From Enhydrobacter aerosaccus (GTDB lineage: Bacteria > Pseudomonadota > Alphaproteobacteria > Reyranellales > Reyranellaceae), in NCBI GenBank assembly GCA_903832005.1, contig CAIKZO010000003.1, positions 47,043 through 111,042 of the forward strand: a DNA stretch of 64,000 nucleotides. The letters are read 5' to 3'. A program made the position numbers and the translations under genes. Shown one piece after another: positions 16,151 to 23,786 of the stretch (position 1 is its first letter; every line of letters starts with the position of its first letter). The notes beneath the pieces are model-generated. The model ran no database searches and was not told the DNA's origin. It was given only the letters and a program-made list of their open reading frames with translations.

Positions 16151-17667
16151 AGCTTCGTGCGGAGCTCGGTCTTCAGGATCTTGCCGTAGTTGTTCTTCGG
16201 CAGGGCGTCGACGAACTTGTAGTCCTTGGGCCGCTTGAAGCGCGCAATATTGTCGAGGCAGAGCCGGTCGAGTTCGGCGGACGTGAGCGTGGCCCCGGCG
16301 CGGGTCACGACAAAGGCCACGACCTCCTCGCCCCATTCGGGATGCGGCCGGCCGACCACTGAGCATTCGGCGACCGCGGGATGGAGGTTCAGCACGTCCT
16401 CGATCTCGCGCGGGTAGATGTTGGTCCCGCCCGAGATGATCATGTCCTTGGAGCGATCCTTCAACGTCAGGAAGCCGTCCTCGTCGAAGGCGCCGACGTC
16501 GCCGGTCCAGAGCCAGCCATGGCGCAGCGACTTCGCCGTCGCTTCGGCGTTGTTCCAGTACCCCGCCATCACCGTGTCGCCTTTGACGATGATCTCGCCG
16601 ACCTCGCCCACCGGCACCCGCTTGCCGTCCTCGTCGACAACGCGCACCTCGACACAGGTATCGGGCAGGCCGGCCGACGCGAGATGCTCCTCGTAACGCG
16701 GATGATCGGTCTCGGCATGCATGTCCAGACTGAGATGGGTGATCGTCATCGGGCTCTCGCCCTGGCCGTAGAGCTGACAGAGCTTGTTGCCCAGAAGCTT
16801 GATCGCGTGCTTGAGATCGCTCACGTACATCGGCCCGCCGCCGTAGCTGATCAGCCGCAACGCGCCGGGTTTGAGGTCGGCCACGGCCGGATGCTCGATC
16901 AGGCGCTTCACCATGGTGGGCGCCAGGAAGATGCTGCAGTCGGGCCAGCGGTTCATCAGCGCGACCGTCTCCGGCACGTCGTAGTGGCCGCTGTCGGGAA
17001 AGACCTGCACGACGCCGCGCGTCACCATCGGGAAGTTCCACAGGCCCGAGCCGTGGCTGATCGGGGCGGCATGCACCATCGAGCTGCCGGCCGGCGGCCG
17101 GTCGACGTCCGCATAGTAGTTGAGCGTCATCGCCAGCAGGTTGCGATGCGTCAGGATCGCGCCCTTGGGCCGCCCCGTCGTGCCCGAGGTATAGAACAGC
17201 CACGCCGGATCGGTGGGCTCCGCGTCCGCCATCGCGACGGGATCGCCCACGGCCATCGAGGCGTAGGATTTTGTCGTCACGTCGACGATCTGCGTGAGCG
17301 ACGGCGCCTCGCGTGCAGCCTCGGCGATCGTGTCGGCGAGATCGGGCGTGACGAAACAGAGCCTGGCGCCGGAGTTATCGAGGATGAAGGTGAATTCCTT
17401 GGCGTGCAGCTTGGCGTTCATCGGCACGGCGCAGAGGCCAGCGTGCCAGATCGCGTACATGACCTCGATCGACTCGACACAGTTGGTCATGGCGAAGGCC
17501 ACACGGTCGCCGCGCGCGAGGCCGAAGCGCCCGGTGAGGTGCGCGCTCATCACCGATACTTTTCGCCAGAGATCGCGATAGCTGAGATAGGCCTCGCCGC
17601 CGCGTGCGAGTGCGGTGTGATCGCGGAATTCCTGTGCGGAGCCAAGCAGCAGATGGGCGATGTTCAT
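16147..17667 (-). CDS. Acyl-CoA synthetase / AMP-dependent ligase
   Basis: 506 residues from ATG 17667 (MNIAHLLLGS). The AMP-binding P-loop YTSGTTGRPKG, the YGQGES motif, the WTGDVGAFDEDGF motif and the C-terminal catalytic-lysine region KNNYGKILK are all present, so the enzyme should adenylate a carboxylate and ligate it to CoA. The acid (fatty, aryl or amino) cannot be assigned. The frame is open as far as 19221 upstream but that sequence is antisense to the oxidoreductase gene. It is divergent from the DAO-type gene with 48 bases between. Confidence 0.92.
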   Translation of the reverse strand: MNIAHLLLGSAQEFRDHTALARGGEAYLSYRDLWRKVSVMSAHLTGRFGLARGDRVAFAMTNCVESIEVMYAIWHAGLCAVPMNAKLHAKEFTFILDNSGARLCFVTPDLADTIAEAAREAPSLTQIVDVTTKSYASMAVGDPVAMADAEPTDPAWLFYTSGTTGRPKGAILTHRNLLAMTLNYYADVDRPPAGSSMVHAAPISHGSGLWNFPMVTRGVVQVFPDSGHYDVPETVALMNRWPDCSIFLAPTMVKRLIEHPAVADLKPGALRLISYGGGPMYVSDLKHAIKLLGNKLCQLYGQGESPMTITHLSLDMHAETDHPRYEEHLASAGLPDTCVEVRVVDEDGKRVPVGEVGEIIVKGDTVMAGYWNNAEATAKSLRHGWLWTGDVGAFDEDGFLTLKDRSKDMIISGGTNIYPREIEDVLNLHPAVAECSVVGRPHPEWGEEVVAFVVTRAGATLTSAELDRLCLDNIARFKRPKDYKFVDALPKNNYGKILKTELRTKL

Positions 17668-17715
17668 GGTGGCCCCACTATTGCAGGCCGATCGCCAACG
17701 AAGCAATGTGAGGCC

Positions 17716-18849
17716 ATGCAGGAATTCGATTTCGCCATCGTCGGCGCCGGCATTGCCGGTGTCTCCGCCGCCTATCATCTGGCGCCACGCGCCAAGGTGA
17801 TCATCCTCGAGCGCGAGCACGTGCCCGCCTATCACACGACCGGCCGGTCGGCCGCGCTCCATTCGGAGACCTACGGCAGCGCCTTGATCCGCGCGATCAC
17901 CGTGGCCACCGGGCGCTTCTACCGCAATCCGCCGCAGGGCTTTGCCGACCATCCGGTGCTGACGCCGCGCGGTGCGCTGGTCGCCGGCCGCGCCGAACAG
18001 CTTGCGGGCGTGCAGAAGGCCGCGGCCGAATATGCCCGGCTGGTGCCGAGCGTGCGCTGGCTCGAGCCCGCCGAGGCGCTGAAGCTGCAGCCGCTGCTGA
18101 AGCCCGAGAGCGTGGGCGGCGGCGCGGTCTTCGAACCCGAGGCCGACGACATGGACGTTGCGGCCATCCATGCCGGCTTCCTGCGCGGCGCCCGCGCCAA
18201 CGGCGGCGTGCTGCGGCTCAATGCCGAGGTCGCAGCCCTCGACCGCAAGGACGGCAAGTGGACGATCCGCCTCGCCGACGGCGAGACGATCTCGGCCACC
18301 AACATCGTCAACGCTTCCGGTGCCTGGGCCGACGTTGTGGCGGGCATTGCCGGCGCCACGCCGGTCGGGCTGGTCCCGAAGCGGCGCACCGCTTTCACCT
18401 TCGACGCGCCGGCCGGCATGGCGATCGAGAAGATGCCGATGGTCATCGATTTCGACGAGACCTGGTACTTCAAGCCCGAGGTCGGACAGTTCCTGGCCTC
18501 GCCCGCCGACGAGACGCCGTCGCCGCCGTGCGACGCCCAGCCGGACGAAATGGACATCGCCATCGCCGTCGACCGCATCGAGACGGCGACCACACTGCAA
18601 ATACGTCGCCTGAAGAACAAGTGGGCGGGGCTGCGCAGTTTCGTCGCCGACAAGAACCTCGTCGTCGGCTACGACACCGTGCCGGGCTTCTTCTGGCTGG
18701 CCGGCCACGGCGGCTATGGCATCCAGACCGGCGCCGCGGCCGGCCGCCTGGCCGCGAGCCTCGCGCTCGATGGCAAACTGCCCAGCGATATCGTCGAGCT
18801 CGGCGTCACCGAAAAAGCGCTCTCGCCGTCGCGCTTCACGCAGCATTGA
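17716..18849 (+). CDS. FAD-dependent oxidoreductase, D-amino-acid-oxidase fold
   Basis: 377 residues from ATG 17716. The dinucleotide-binding GAGIAGVSAAYHL starts at residue 10, followed by the ILERE adenine-ribose acidic end and TTGRSAA. The C-terminal GHGGYGIQTGAAAGRLAA is the second FAD contact of DAO/glycine-oxidase enzymes. These oxidise amines, D-amino acids, glycine derivatives or 2-hydroxy acids. It is a single-domain enzyme with no membrane segment. The bufferin-like gene begins 76 bases downstream, but nothing links the two functionally. Confidence 0.9.
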   Translation: MQEFDFAIVGAGIAGVSAAYHLAPRAKVIILEREHVPAYHTTGRSAALHSETYGSALIRAITVATGRFYRNPPQGFADHPVLTPRGALVAGRAEQLAGVQKAAAEYARLVPSVRWLEPAEALKLQPLLKPESVGGGAVFEPEADDMDVAAIHAGFLRGARANGGVLRLNAEVAALDRKDGKWTIRLADGETISATNIVNASGAWADVVAGIAGATPVGLVPKRRTAFTFDAPAGMAIEKMPMVIDFDETWYFKPEVGQFLASPADETPSPPCDAQPDEMDIAIAVDRIETATTLQIRRLKNKWAGLRSFVADKNLVVGYDTVPGFFWLAGHGGYGIQTGAAAGRLAASLALDGKLPSDIVELGVTEKALSPSRFTQH

Positions 18850-18925
18850 TCGCGCTCGACTTCTCGCGGCCCGCGCGAAGGTCCATGCTTCGCCCATAGA
18901 GTTCCCGGCTTCCAAGGAGTTCGCC

Positions 18926-19165
18926 ATGACCAAGCACCGCCTGCTCGTCGCCTCGGCAGCGATCCTGTTCGCCGTCGGCAGCATGGCGTCGGTCGCTTCG
19001 GCCACGAGCAAGGTGAAGTGCGGCGGCGGCAACTCCTGCAAGGGCACCAGTGCCTGCAAGTCCGCGCAGAGTTCCTGCAAAGGGCAGAACTCGTGCAAGG
19101 GATTGGGCTGGAGCGAGACCGCCACCGAGAGCGAGTGCACCACCAAAGGCGGCAAGGTCCTCTGA
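18926..19165 (+). CDS. bufA: Bufferin-like RiPP metallophore precursor 1
   Basis: 79 residues: a Sec signal peptide of about 26 residues (ends ASVASA), then a short Cys-rich core. The six cysteines are spaced 5-5-6-5-13 residues apart, exactly as in the two downstream paralogues. The first unit is CGGGNSC rather than CKG, then CKGTSAC, CKSAQSSC and CKGQNSCKGLGW. Precursors of this kind, next to MNIO and DUF2063 genes, are the BufA class whose cysteines are modified to bind copper. AAGGAG lies 8 bases before the ATG. It is the most diverged of the three copies and stands 326 bases before the next one. Confidence 0.78.
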   Translation: MTKHRLLVASAAILFAVGSMASVASATSKVKCGGGNSCKGTSACKSAQSSCKGQNSCKGLGWSETATESECTTKGGKVL

Positions 19166-19491
19166 TCTCGTTCTTCACCGACTGAAGACGGCGGGCGCGC
19201 ATCGACGCGCAATTCAGCCATGTCAAAAAATGCGATCGACTCACGACGGCGTGAAAATTACGCCGCCGCATGAGCACGCACGCCGACTCACGGCGGCGAA
19301 ATTTCTGACACTGATTTGAATTTGGTGCACGTCAGCTATGTTCCAGTGAGCCTCGTGCTCAAACACACGTGATCGACCGATACATGCCGACACGCGCCTG
19401 TGATGGAGCCACTCAGCAAACCGACAGATAGAGTTCGCCATCACGTCAAACAAATCCAAACGGCGTGAGTCACTTCCGAGGGAGTTATTAG
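19166..19491. other. Intergenic region between precursors 1 and 2
   Basis: 326 bases with no gene. It contains short palindromes, for example GGCGT-GAAAATT-ACGCC around 19249-19265 and GCCGCCG with CGGCGGC nearby, then AT-richer sequence leading to GAGGGAG before the next ATG. It probably carries a separate promoter for precursor 2; I could not identify the sigma class. Confidence 0.45.
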
Positions 19492-19761
19492 ATGAAGAAG
19501 TCTTTCGTTATGGCCGCTGCGACCGTGTTCGCTGCCGGCACGATGGTCGCCTCGATCGCGAGCGCCCAGACCCCGAACAGCCCGTCGTACGGCAGCGATT
19601 CGCTGGCGTGCAAGGGCATCAATGCTTGCAAGGGCCAGAGCGCTTGCAAGTCGGCCGCTAACGCCTGCAAGGGCCAGAACGCCTGCAAGGGCCAGGGCTG
19701 GGTCTCGTCGAAGAGCCGCCTCGACTGCCAGGCTGCTGGCGGTTCGCCGACCGGCTTCTAA
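19492..19761 (+). CDS. bufA: Bufferin-like RiPP metallophore precursor 2
   Basis: 89 residues with a signal peptide ending IASAQ. The core contains [16 protein letters not shown], then [14 protein letters not shown], and a last Cys in RLDC. Cysteine spacing is 5-5-6-5-13. The CKGxNACKGQ pattern resembles the BufA2-type bufferins. GAGGGAG at 19479-19485 precedes the ATG. It ends just before a strong terminator, so its message can be short and abundant. The signal sequence is almost identical to that of precursor 3, indicating recent duplication. Modification and copper binding are inferred from family and context. Confidence 0.85.
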   Translation: MKKSFVMAAATVFAAGTMVASIASAQTPNSPSYGSDSLACKGINACKGQSACKSAANACKGQNACKGQGWVSSKSRLDCQAAGGSPTGF

Positions 19762-19785
19762 GCCACTCGCTAAACGCGAAGAGAA

Positions 19786-19820
19786 GGGCGCCCCGGCTCG
19801 GCCGGCGGCGCCTTTTTTTT
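19786..19820 (+). terminator. Rho-independent terminator after precursor 2
   Basis: GGCGCC and CCGGC pair with GCCGG and GGCGCC around a TCG loop with a small bulge, followed by a run of eight T. It lies 25 bases after the precursor 2 stop. Confidence 0.88.
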
Positions 19821-19941
19821 GCGCCTGCTTTCAGCCGTCGTCCCCTCCCGCCAGTAACGTCAAGCTCACGTATGCTCAAGAAAAGTTGAAATAATACGCT
19901 TCCCATCCACGGGGGTTTGATTATGGTACCAAATATGCAGG

Positions 19942-19951
19942 GCAGTACTGC
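19942..19951. promoter_or_regulatory. Palindrome GCAGTACTGC in the precursor 3 leader
   Basis: Perfect 10-bp palindrome 28 bases before the precursor 3 start codon, in an AT-rich leader that follows the previous terminator. It may be an operator in a promoter private to precursor 3, or chance. Confidence 0.3.
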
Positions 19952-19978
19952 AAGTTATGAGGGATAAGGGAGCTACCT

Positions 19979-20248
19979 ATGAGAAAGTCTTTCGTCATCG
20001 CCGCCGCGACCGTGTTCGCCGCCGGCACCCTGGCCGCTTCGATCGCCAGCGCCCAGACGCAGAACAGCCCCGGCTTCGGCCAGAACAAGACCGACTGCAA
20101 GGGCATCAATGCCTGCAAGGGCCAGGGCGCCTGCAAGTCGGCCGCTAACGCCTGCAAGGGCCAGAACGCCTGCAAGGGTCAGGGCTGGGTCCAGAACACT
20201 GCCGGCCTCGCCTGCCTCGCGCAGGGTGGCGTCGTGGGTGGCGGCTGA
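19979..20248 (+). CDS. bufA: Bufferin-like RiPP metallophore precursor 3
   Basis: 89 residues, signal peptide ending IASAQ, core with [30 protein letters not shown] and a final Cys in GLAC. The cysteine spacing 5-5-6-5-13 equals that of copies 1 and 2. The ATG follows AAGGGAGCTACCT. It is the copy closest to the maturase and is separated from it by a hairpin (20281-20317) that could let a fraction of transcripts continue. The C-terminus is glycine-rich (GGVVGGG). Function as a modified periplasmic copper-binding peptide is inferred. Confidence 0.87.
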   Translation: MRKSFVIAAATVFAAGTLAASIASAQTQNSPGFGQNKTDCKGINACKGQGACKSAANACKGQNACKGQGWVQNTAGLACLAQGGVVGGG

Positions 20249-20280
20249 TACCCGTCTAACCGACTAGGCTATCGAGAAAA

Positions 20281-20317
20281 GGGGCGCCCCGGGAAACCGG
20301 TGGCGCCCCACTCTTTT
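20281..20317 (+). terminator. Terminator/attenuator between precursor 3 and the maturase
   Basis: GGGGCGCC plus CCGG pair with CCGG and GGCGCCCC around GAAA, followed by ACTCTTTT. The T-run is shorter than that of the first terminator, suggesting partial read-through into the maturase gene whose ATG is 28 bases on. Confidence 0.75.
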
Positions 20318-20344
20318 GGACCTATTTCTGAGGTATGGTGGGAA

Positions 20345-21190
20345 ATGGTCGCTGAAAACGTTGGCTTTGGTCTGGGTCTCCGACCCGAGCATTTTGAAGA
20401 GATCGCCGCGAGCCCCGGCAAGGTGAGCTGGTTCGAGGCGCTGTCGGAGAACTACATGGTTCCCGGCGGCAACCCGCTGCACTGGCTGGACCAGATCCGC
20501 CGCGACTATCCGATGGCGCTGCACGGCGTGTCGCTGTCGATCGGCTCGATCGACCCGCTCGATAAAACCTATCTCGACGAGCTGAAAGCGCTCGCAGAGC
20601 GTGTGCAGCCGCTGTGGATCTCCGACCATCTGTGCTTCACTGGCCTGCGGGGCATGAACATGCACGACCTGCTGCCGCTCCCCTACACCGAGGAAGCGCT
20701 CGATCACGTGGCCGACCGCGTGAGGCGGGTGCAGGATCATCTCGGCCGCCGGCTCGTGCTCGAGAACGTCTCAAGCTACGTCACCTACGCCGCCTCCGAG
20801 CTCAGCGAATGGGAATTCATCGCCGAACTGGCCAAGCGTTCGGACTGCGAAATTCTGCTCGACGTCAATAATGTCTACGTCAGTGCCTTCAACCACGAGT
20901 TCGACGCCCGGACTTTCCTGCGCGCGATGCCCAAGGAACGGGTGCGCCAGTTCCATCTCGCCGGCCACGAACACCGCGGCACGCACATCGTGGACACGCA
21001 CGATCATCCGATCGTGCCAGATGTGTGGGAGCTTTATGCAGAGGCCGTCCGGCTTTTCCCGGACGTGCCGACCATGATCGAGCGCGACGCCAACATCCCG
21101 CCCTATGCCGAGCTGCTCGACGAGCTCGACGAGGCGCGCCGCATCGCCGATGGCGTGCGCGGCGAGGCTGCGCAAAAGGCCGTGGCATGA
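20345..21190 (+). CDS. bufB: MNIO (DUF692) family bufferin maturase
   Basis: 281 residues from ATG 20345 (MVAENVGFGLGLR). MNIO enzymes are TIM-barrel multinuclear iron oxidases that modify cysteines of small precursor peptides. The metal-ligand segments are visible: ALHGVSLSIGS, SDHLCF, VLENVSSY, LLDVNNVYVSAFNH, FHLAGH, DTHDHPI and MIERDANIPP. I reject the longer start at 20300 because it lies inside the terminator region. The stop overlaps the next ATG as ATGA. One maturase appears to serve three precursors. Confidence 0.92.
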   Translation: MVAENVGFGLGLRPEHFEEIAASPGKVSWFEALSENYMVPGGNPLHWLDQIRRDYPMALHGVSLSIGSIDPLDKTYLDELKALAERVQPLWISDHLCFTGLRGMNMHDLLPLPYTEEALDHVADRVRRVQDHLGRRLVLENVSSYVTYAASELSEWEFIAELAKRSDCEILLDVNNVYVSAFNHEFDARTFLRAMPKERVRQFHLAGHEHRGTHIVDTHDHPIVPDVWELYAEAVRLFPDVPTMIERDANIPPYAELLDELDEARRIADGVRGEAAQKAVA

Positions 21191-21987
21191 CCCTCGTCTC
21201 GAACGCGGGCTCGCTCGCAGACCTGCAGCGCGCCTTCCAGGATTACCTGCTGGCGAGCAGCGACGGATTCTCCGCTGCCGTGCGCGACACGAAGAAGATC
21301 GACCGCGTCACCCTCCTCGGCGTCTATCGTGACGCCTATACATTGCGCCTGATCGAGGCACTGACGATCGATTATCCCGGCGTGATGGCGATGGCCGGGC
21401 CCGGCGATTTCGACTACATGGCGCGCGCCTATATCGCCGCTCAGCCTTCGCGCCATCCGTCGGTGCGCTGGTTCGGCAAGGGCCTTGCCGACTTCCTGGC
21501 AACCACGCCGCCGTTCGACGGCTCGCCCGCCGTGGCCGACATGGCCCGCTTCGAGTGGGCGATGGGCGAGGCGTTCGATGCCGCCAATGCCGAGCCGATC
21601 ACCGCCGACGTGCTGATGGCGCTGCCGCCCGAAGTCTGGGAGACGCTCACCTTCACCGTCCTGCCGTCGCTGCATCGCCTCACCCTCACCTACGATACGC
21701 CGCAAGCCTGGCAACGCCGCGACGAGCAACAGGCGGGCGATCTCGAGGTCGAGGAAGCGGCCGAGCAGACCGACTGGGTGATCTGGCGGCCCGAACGTCT
21801 GACCAACTACCGCTCGCTGGAGCGCGACGAAGCCGTGCTGCTCGACGCGCTGATCGAGGGGCGCCCCTTTCCCGAACTGTGCGAGAGCATCGTGGAGCTG
21901 GTCGGCGAAGACCAGGCCATGGCGCGCGCCGCCGGCCTCTTACGTGTGTGGATCGAAGGCGGAATGCTCGCGTCCTTTGCCCACTGA
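21187..21987 (+). CDS. bufC: HvfC/BufC-type (DUF2063) peptide-modification partner
   Basis: 266 residues. The N-terminal DUF2063 domain begins with LADLQRAFQDYLLA and continues VYRDAYTLRLIEALTIDYPGV and PSVRWFGKGLADFL, as in the partner proteins that recruit precursor peptides to MNIO enzymes. The C-terminal part (about residues 185-266) has an E/D-rich linker, then WRPERL and RPFPEL, and may be the precursor-binding end. The start overlaps the maturase stop by 4 bases. No DoxX-type fourth gene (often BufD) follows; a tRNA gene begins 7 bases after the stop. Confidence 0.88.
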   Translation: MTLVSNAGSLADLQRAFQDYLLASSDGFSAAVRDTKKIDRVTLLGVYRDAYTLRLIEALTIDYPGVMAMAGPGDFDYMARAYIAAQPSRHPSVRWFGKGLADFLATTPPFDGSPAVADMARFEWAMGEAFDAANAEPITADVLMALPPEVWETLTFTVLPSLHRLTLTYDTPQAWQRRDEQQAGDLEVEEAAEQTDWVIWRPERLTNYRSLERDEAVLLDALIEGRPFPELCESIVELVGEDQAMARAAGLLRVWIEGGMLASFAH

Positions 21988-21994
21988 ACCCCGT

Positions 21995-22081
21995 GCCCGC
22001 TTGATGGAATTGGTAGACATACAGGACTTAAAATTCTGAGACCGAAAGGTCGTGCCGGTTCGAGTCCGGCAGCGGGTACCA
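21995..22081 (+). tRNA. tRNA-Leu(UAA)
   Basis: 87 nt with encoded CCA. Acceptor GCCCGCT pairs with AGCGGGT (first pair G-U), the anticodon loop is CTTAAAA (anticodon TAA), the variable arm is ACC-GAAA-GGT and the T arm GCCGG-TTCGAGT-CCGGC. Its 3' 58 nt recur at 23787-23844, marking it as an integration site. Confidence 0.93.
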
Positions 22082-22101
22082 TCTCTCATAGCTATTCACG
22101 A

Positions 22102-22452
22102 CTACTCCTTACCTTCGTAAGTGCAGCCCATTTGGGTAATCAAGATTTTCAAGGTTCGGTGGCCGGGCGTGATGTTTCCTTCGGCGACATTCTCGGAGTT
22201 TCCCCTCGCCGCCTTGTATGAGGTTTTGAATGTGCCGTCCGGATTTACCTTTGCCGAGAAGCTCGTTACTCCAGATTTTACGGTGACGGAATCTCCTGCC
22301 ACCGAGAGATCATAGACCGGCGCTCCACCTCTGTTGCCACTCAGACAAATGGCATCCTTGGTATCGACCGTGATTCGATACGATTGCGCCGACGCAGCGG
22401 TCGAAACCAAAGCCAACAAGACGAACGTTAAAGCGCTGAAAATCGTTTTCAT
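22102..22452 (-). CDS. Small secreted protein of the tRNA-Leu islet
   Basis: 116 residues from ATG 22452 (MKTIFSALTFVLLALVSTAASAQ gives a signal peptide; GGAGG lies upstream). The mature domain alternates hydrophobic and polar residues (YRITVDTKDAICLSG, VYDLSVAGDSVTVKSGV), suggesting a small beta-sheet domain with two cysteines. No family recognised. An upstream ATG at 22473 would place seven extra residues before the signal. It is 51 bases downstream of the larger islet gene and probably cotranscribed. Codon usage is less GC-biased than neighbours. Confidence 0.65.
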   Translation of the reverse strand: MKTIFSALTFVLLALVSTAASAQSYRITVDTKDAICLSGNRGGAPVYDLSVAGDSVTVKSGVTSFSAKVNPDGTFKTSYKAARGNSENVAEGNITPGHRTLKILITQMGCTYEGKE

Positions 22453-22503
22453 CGTTTCGATGCTCCTCCACAAATCACCCTTAAGATTGGTTAGTTGAAT
22501 GGC

Positions 22504-23601
22504 TCACTTGCGCTCAAAGACTCCGCTACTAAGGCCGTACTGATTCGTGAACTTGCCGGACAATTTTGCGCTTCTTGACATGACAAACTCTATCGTCGTT
22601 GAACCGCCTACGGCTGTGAGCGTGTCTCCAACAATTTTGGCCGAGTACCGGTACCGCCCTGCTTTAATGCCCGAAGAACCCTGTGATCCCGTGACATATA
22701 AGATGTTGGCTCCCCCATCCGGCTGAACATTTTCGACGATGATCGCTGAACAGAGCCCGATATCCCATTTGCCTACCCAGACGCCTGAAAATGCGCGCAG
22801 GTTTTCCGCCATGTTGGCCGCAGGCGGCACAATTGCGTAGTCAATGGTCTGCTCGCATACTTTGAGGGCTCTCAGGTTGAGCGATATCTGTTCTAGTTGC
22901 ACGTAGCTGCCACGGACCTCCTGTGGCCATTCCGATGGCGCTCCGTTGCAGGCGCGCGGATTCAAACACACAGAAACGGTTGCGCGCCGCCCTGTCTGTG
23001 AGATTCCAATGAGAGTACCACTATCAATTACATCGCCTGCCTTCGCTCTCACCTGCTGAAGGCTACCGACTACGACCCTAGTGGAGCCGACTTCTATCGT
23101 TGCCCATGTATTCCCTGTCGAACTGACGACCCCGTGGAAAGTGGAAACTACGTTGCCTCCTACTTCCCCAATTGGCTCAGGCTCCCGGTTCGCTGTTTCT
23201 GCTGGACTTGCTTTCTGCGCTACAAGTGCCGCATCTCGCCCCATCGACACCGTGAACGCTTGGCCGTTCTTCAACGTAAACGTCCCGCGTAGAGCGTCGG
23301 CCTCTCGTGTCAGGCTGACCTTTGAACCAGAGCCGGTCGTCAAAGTGATTTGGTTCTTAACTATGGAGCAGGGGGCCGGGTAGCTACTTGTCTTCCCTAC
23401 TTCGTCCCACGTGCACGACGCCTTGCCGGCGTCCACCGTGATCGTAAGGACCCGTCGAGGATCGCTGAAGCTATATGCCTCGACGAGGCCGTACCACTTC
23501 CCGCCGAGGTCTTGCGCGATAACAGAATGCGCGGCGCTCATTGCACCCAGCAACACGATGCTGAAGAATTGGAATTTCCTAATTATCGGCTCATTCCCCA
23601 A
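22504..23601 (-). CDS. Secreted protein of unknown family in the tRNA-Leu islet
   Basis: 365 residues with a signal peptide ending VIAQ. It seems to be built of two similar beta-rich units: GGKWYGLVEAYSFSDPRRVLTITV near the start and GVWVGKWDIGLCSAIIVENV near residue 275, each followed by strands and a K/R turn. Such units occur in proteins that evaluate cell-wall or carbohydrate ligands, but I do not recognise the family. At about residues 148-200 there is a central segment with VVSSTGNTWATIEVGSTRVVVG resembling an SH3-like or OB-like barrel. Lower GC than its surroundings supports transfer. Confidence 0.6.
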   Translation of the reverse strand: MGNEPIIRKFQFFSIVLLGAMSAAHSVIAQDLGGKWYGLVEAYSFSDPRRVLTITVDAGKASCTWDEVGKTSSYPAPCSIVKNQITLTTGSGSKVSLTREADALRGTFTLKNGQAFTVSMGRDAALVAQKASPAETANREPEPIGEVGGNVVSTFHGVVSSTGNTWATIEVGSTRVVVGSLQQVRAKAGDVIDSGTLIGISQTGRRATVSVCLNPRACNGAPSEWPQEVRGSYVQLEQISLNLRALKVCEQTIDYAIVPPAANMAENLRAFSGVWVGKWDIGLCSAIIVENVQPDGGANILYVTGSQGSSGIKAGRYRYSAKIVGDTLTAVGGSTTIEFVMSRSAKLSGKFTNQYGLSSGVFERK

Positions 23602-23685
23602 ACGAAGCGCCCTTCATAGTAGATCAGCGCAACGACTTTCTCAACCAGTAGACTAGCTGGTTTGCCGTCTCCCCTCAGGACTACC

Positions 23686-23739
23686 GTGTCCGATTCCGTC
23701 CAATCGGTGTCCGATAAATCGGCCTATTGGGTGTCCGAT
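23686..23739. repeat. Three direct copies of GTGTCCGAT beside the tRNA fragment
   Basis: Copies at 23686-23694, 23707-23715 and 23731-23739, spaced 21 and 24 bases. They lie within the islet about 50 bases from the tRNA-Leu fragment. Closely spaced short direct repeats next to an attachment site can be arm-type integrase sites. Confidence 0.45.
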
Positions 23740-23786
23740 GACCTCGACAAAAGCCTTATTTTATTGGAGGTCCGAAAAGATTCGTC

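Noticed and set aside
17668..19221. 518-codon upstream extension of the acyl-CoA synthetase
   Set aside because: It runs antisense to the DAO-type oxidoreductase and the first bufferin-like gene; the enzyme's own N-terminus begins at ATG 17667.
19609..20185. Repeated CTGCAAGGGCCAGAACGC-type units resembling a short repeat array
   Set aside because: These are the codons of the CKGQNA units in the bufferin-like precursors, not CRISPR or intergenic repeats.
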